Positions 14,423-16,855 of a DNA stretch of 16,855 bases are shown piece after piece (the stretch's first letter is position 1; each line of letters opens with the position of its first letter). The DNA is taken from positions 1 to 16,855 of the forward strand of contig JAAFJZ010000008.1 of the NCBI GenBank assembly GCA_013298205.1, in the 5' to 3' direction. This DNA comes from Cytophagales bacterium. GTDB taxonomy: Bacteria; Bacteroidota; Bacteroidia; Cytophagales; UBA9547. The notes below the pieces were generated by a model that had not been told where the DNA came from, made no database searches, and worked only from the letters and a program-made list of their open reading frames with translations. The position numbers and the translations under genes are program-made.

Positions 14423-15871
14423 TTAAAATCTACCGAAATACCTCATTTTTAAAACTTCAACAGTATTATACAAAATAACAAAAATGATTATTACAATAAC
14501 ACTTAGCAAAATTTTATTTTTAAATACATTATGTTTAAACTCTGTGGGTAAGAATCCAGAAATAGAACAAGCTAAACAAATCAATGCAGGTATAAAATAT
14601 CTCCCTTGTACACCAACTATTACTGTACTATTGATTGGTGTTATTAAAAACATACCTGTCATGGTTAATAGAATAATTGCTAAACACATCAATAATAATC
14701 CAAATCTTTGGTAATTATTAATCTTGAAATCAATATTATTACTGATAAAAACAGATAAAATCAAGCTTAAAAATACATAAGAATACATCCAAGGTTTTAA
14801 CATTGTATCTAAATAACCCAAAATACCTATGATACTTTGATAATAAAATTTATACATAATCTCAAAAGTGTAAAAAATTATGTTCAAATATTCCAAAGGA
14901 TGATTAATGATTTTTGCAATTTGCAAATCAGGTTTTATCAATTCATCTCCAACTGATCCTTGAGGCAAAGCTGCGGTATATGAAAAATATTTATACCAAG
15001 CAAAAGCGAATAGTAAGCCTAAAGAAACACCTAAGGTTTTGTATAAATAAAAATTAAGTTGTGTTTTAAAAAATGAACGAGGAACAAATAAAATTAAAAA
15101 AATAAATGGAAAGTAAATTGTTTTTAAAACTCCAATAATTAAGGTTGCCCCTAAAATAAAGTATTTTGTAAATAAAACGTGACTTGGGTTTTTAGATAAA
15201 ACATTAAAAAAACAAGCTAAAAGCAAAATTGTAATTGAAATGTTTACGCTATCTGGATTAAACGAGCCTGCTAATGATAAAGACATTGGGAAAAGTGCAA
15301 TCGAAAAAAAAACGTATTTTGCGAACGGGGTTATTTTAATGGCAAAATAAATCAATGAAACATAAAAAAACAGAGCAAAAAACCTGCCTAAATAATAATA
15401 AAATAACACACTTCCATTTAAAGCCCTACAAATCCACCATGCAGGAATTTGTGGTATGTAGCTGAAATAAAAATAATTATTAGCATCAAAAAAATTATCC
15501 TTTCTCAATTCTGTATTAATCTCAAATTTAAGTACAGATTTTATTTCTTTAGATTTAATTTTATTATTGGGCTGCCATAATAAATAATTAAAAGGATTTA
15601 CTAAAGAATCTAAGCTGACAGGTAAACTTATAACATAAATAGAGTCTTTTTTAGTAATTTCATTTGTGATTTCCGATAAATAATAAGCTCTTTTGATATG
15701 CGCACGCTCATCAGGAACTTGCATAGGAGGAGTGTAAAGAATAAAATAGGTACCAAAGAATAAAGCTAAAATAGCGAAAAGTGAATGTGTAGTAAAAAAA
15801 TTTAAAATAGGGTTAGTTTTTTTTTCTTTGATTAAATCATCATTTATTGTAAAGATTTTTTTTTTTGCCAT
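14423..15871 (-). CDS. DUF2142 family polytopic membrane protein
   Basis: A 482-aa membrane protein with about ten hydrophobic segments. After helix 1 (about 31-47) comes TPPMQVPDERAHIKRAYYL, the P-x-x-PDE-x-x-H signature of DUF2142. SLAGSFNPDSVNI, in the middle of the protein, is the family's second block (S-x-N-x-D). The PDE motif sits where GT-C enzymes hold their catalytic acid, and DUF2142 proteins are often found in rhamnan, teichoic-acid-like and O-antigen loci, so a GT-C transferase role is a reasonable inference. It is probably the first gene of the operon: upstream lies a 193-nt gap with a hairpin and a promoter-like box. The end RYF is 3 nt before the next start. The ATG at 15871 is preceded by no clear ribosome-binding site, as usual in this phylum. 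Confidence 0.85.
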   Translation of the reverse strand: MAKKKIFTINDDLIKEKKTNPILNFFTTHSLFAILALFFGTYFILYTPPMQVPDERAHIKRAYYLSEITNEITKKDSIYVISLPVSLDSLVNPFNYLLWQPNNKIKSKEIKSVLKFEINTELRKDNFFDANNYFYFSYIPQIPAWWICRALNGSVLFYYYLGRFFALFFYVSLIYFAIKITPFAKYVFFSIALFPMSLSLAGSFNPDSVNISITILLLACFFNVLSKNPSHVLFTKYFILGATLIIGVLKTIYFPFIFLILFVPRSFFKTQLNFYLYKTLGVSLGLLFAFAWYKYFSYTAALPQGSVGDELIKPDLQIAKIINHPLEYLNIIFYTFEIMYKFYYQSIIGILGYLDTMLKPWMYSYVFLSLILSVFISNNIDFKINNYQRFGLLLMCLAIILLTMTGMFLITPINSTVIVGVQGRYFIPALICLACSISGFLPTEFKHNVFKNKILLSVIVIIIFVILYNTVEVLKMRYFGRF

Positions 15872-15941
15872 CTTGTATTCTACTAAACAATATTATTTTC
15901 AAATTTTGAGAATATTTATTAAAACTATACAAAAAGCTTTT

Positions 15942-15985
15942 AAAGTATAAATATCATTCAGCAAAGCTTCATATTTTTATACTTT
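15942..15985 (-). terminator. Stem-loop in the gap before the glycan operon
   Basis: AAAGTATAAA at 15942-15951 is the exact reverse complement of TTTATACTTT at 15976-15985, and the ATAT segments just inside can extend the pairing over a mismatch. It lies about 80 nt after the stop of the membrane protein gene on the right and about 70 nt before the DUF2142 ATG. It is either that gene's terminator or a 5' structure on the operon leader. Confidence 0.4.
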
Positions 15986-15989
15986 TATG

Positions 15990-15997
15990 CAAATTTA
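15990..15997 (-). promoter_or_regulatory. Candidate -7 box for the glycan operon
   Basis: The minus strand reads TAAATTTG, an exact TAnnTTTG match 119 nt before the DUF2142 ATG. No TTTG is found at the expected 19-nt spacing upstream (AATA instead), so support is limited to the position and one box. Transcription from here would begin almost exactly at the foot of the adjacent stem-loop. Confidence 0.28.
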
Positions 15998-16064
15998 TAA
16001 CTAAATTATCTATATTTATTACTTTCCTCCAAATGAACCATTTATTTAAGTTTCATTTTTAGTC

Positions 16065-16855
16065 TTAAAAAATGTGATAAGGAAAAAATAAAATAATTAG
16101 TCCAAATTTGGCAATTCCTAAGTCTGCCAAAACAAAGTATTGCGTGTAAAAATGAAAAGTGATTAAAAAAATCATAACAAGTGTAAGCTTATTTCGATTA
16201 AAAGCTCCTAGAACGCATAAAAACTGAAATGCAATTCCAAAAAGTGTGAAATAAAACCAAAAAGTAGAATTATCATAGCTATTAATTATAAAATCTGGAG
16301 GAATTAAATCTACATAATGATAACTTGATATAGTGTTGATTTTGGCAGCGTTTTCACTGCACCACAGTAAGTTAGAACTTTGAGTTATAGTATTTTTAAT
16401 CATTGAAAAAATCTTCCAAAATCCTGAAAATGAGTATGTTATTAGCATTCCTGCATAATAATACTCAATATATTTGATGTCTTCTTCTTTTAATTTTTTT
16501 GGCAATAAGAAGATACTAAAAAAATAACTTAAAACAAATACATGGTTGGTATGTGAAGCTCCATTATAACTTACAATTGGAATATTTATAAGTGCTAGCA
16601 ACACGAATATAAAGCAGTTTATATAAATTTTTTGATAGAATATGGACAAGATAACCAAAATGGCACAAGTGATTTCTAATAATAAAAAATAAAATTCTGA
16701 TGGAAATACAGGAAAAAAAAGGTCTTGTATCCAATAAGATGATTCATAAAAATCTTGGGGTCTTAAAGAAAATTTTTTAAATATTCTATATTGAACAAAC
16801 AACCATAAAAGAGTAAATATCCTAACTAAATAATATGAAAATCGAAAGTTAAAAA
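16065..16855 (-). CDS. Multi-pass membrane protein, 3' part (start beyond right edge)
   Basis: The frame is open from the right edge to the TAA at 16067-16065, giving at least 263 codons. A TTG at 16802 is not the likely start because the frame continues upstream as FRFSYYLVRIFTLLWLFVQ, a membrane helix. About six or seven hydrophobic segments are separated by short loops; notable are YNGASHTNHVFVLSYFF and YYAGMLITYSFSGFWKIF. Small multi-pass proteins with an NH motif in one helix and a conserved Y-x-x-AG-x-x-x-x-Y-x-x-SG-x-x-K block resemble HTTM/DoxX-like membrane families, but I cannot assign it firmly. It is on the same strand as the glycan operon but separated by 193 nt and a stem-loop, so it is probably a different transcription unit. 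Confidence 0.65.
   Translation of the reverse strand, partial: FNFRFSYYLVRIFTLLWLFVQYRIFKKFSLRPQDFYESSYWIQDLFFPVFPSEFYFLLLEITCAILVILSIFYQKIYINCFIFVLLALINIPIVSYNGASHTNHVFVLSYFFSIFLLPKKLKEEDIKYIEYYYAGMLITYSFSGFWKIFSMIKNTITQSSNLLWCSENAAKINTISSYHYVDLIPPDFIINSYDNSTFWFYFTLFGIAFQFLCVLGAFNRNKLTLVMIFLITFHFYTQYFVLADLGIAKFGLIILFFPYHIF

Overview
The window is AT-rich (roughly 30% GC by eye) and reads as the chromosome of a member of the Bacteroidota, most likely Cytophagia- or Flavobacteriia-like. The grounds are protein style (the long pyrophosphatase variant that begins with an HPWH motif, the bacteroidete-type asparaginyl-tRNA synthetase, the ISAon1-like transposase start), very weak Shine-Dalgarno sequences, and a few sites resembling the TAnnTTTG -7 box. 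No taxonomic search was possible.

Left part (1-3808): the start of a transposase gene is cut by the left edge. It is followed by a membrane fatty-acid desaturase and asparaginyl-tRNA synthetase, both on the minus strand, and then by a divergently transcribed inorganic pyrophosphatase on the plus strand. These are ordinary housekeeping genes.

Boundary (3809-4693): three strong stem-loops lie in about 180 bases, two of them near-perfect palindromes with 20- and 24-bp arms. Next comes a decayed stretch containing only the last third of a dolichyl-phosphate-mannose-synthase-like family 2 glycosyltransferase. This looks like a recombination or deletion scar where the housekeeping block meets an accessory glycan block.

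Glycan block (4694-15871): one polytopic membrane protein lies on the plus strand. Facing it is a long minus-strand run that is probably one operon, in transcription order: DUF2142 membrane protein, 658-aa polytopic protein, polyprenol-phosphate-sugar-synthase-like GT2, a small antitoxin-like ORF, a second GT2, a GT9 (heptosyltransferase-like), an LPG-synthase/YbhN-type membrane protein, and two overlapping SAM methyltransferases with N-terminal cysteine pairs. Most junctions overlap or are separated by less than 10 bases. The content fits assembly, membrane handling and methyl decoration of a cell-surface glycan or glycolipid. No Wzx flippase, Wzy polymerase, nucleotide-sugar synthesis gene or export ATPase is visible, so the set is either incomplete here or works by a polyprenyl-phosphate-sugar/GT-C route.

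The most informative local structure is at 11190-11548. A 33-bp segment from the 3' end of the 314-aa GT2 gene occurs twice (32/33 identical) and flanks the small antitoxin-like ORF. An eight-codon start-like stub overlaps the end of that ORF. This suggests that a small two-gene module inserted at the end of the GT2 gene and then lost its second gene.

Right part (15872-16855): a 193-base gap with a stem-loop and a weak promoter candidate, then the 3' part of another multi-pass membrane protein gene whose start lies beyond the right edge.
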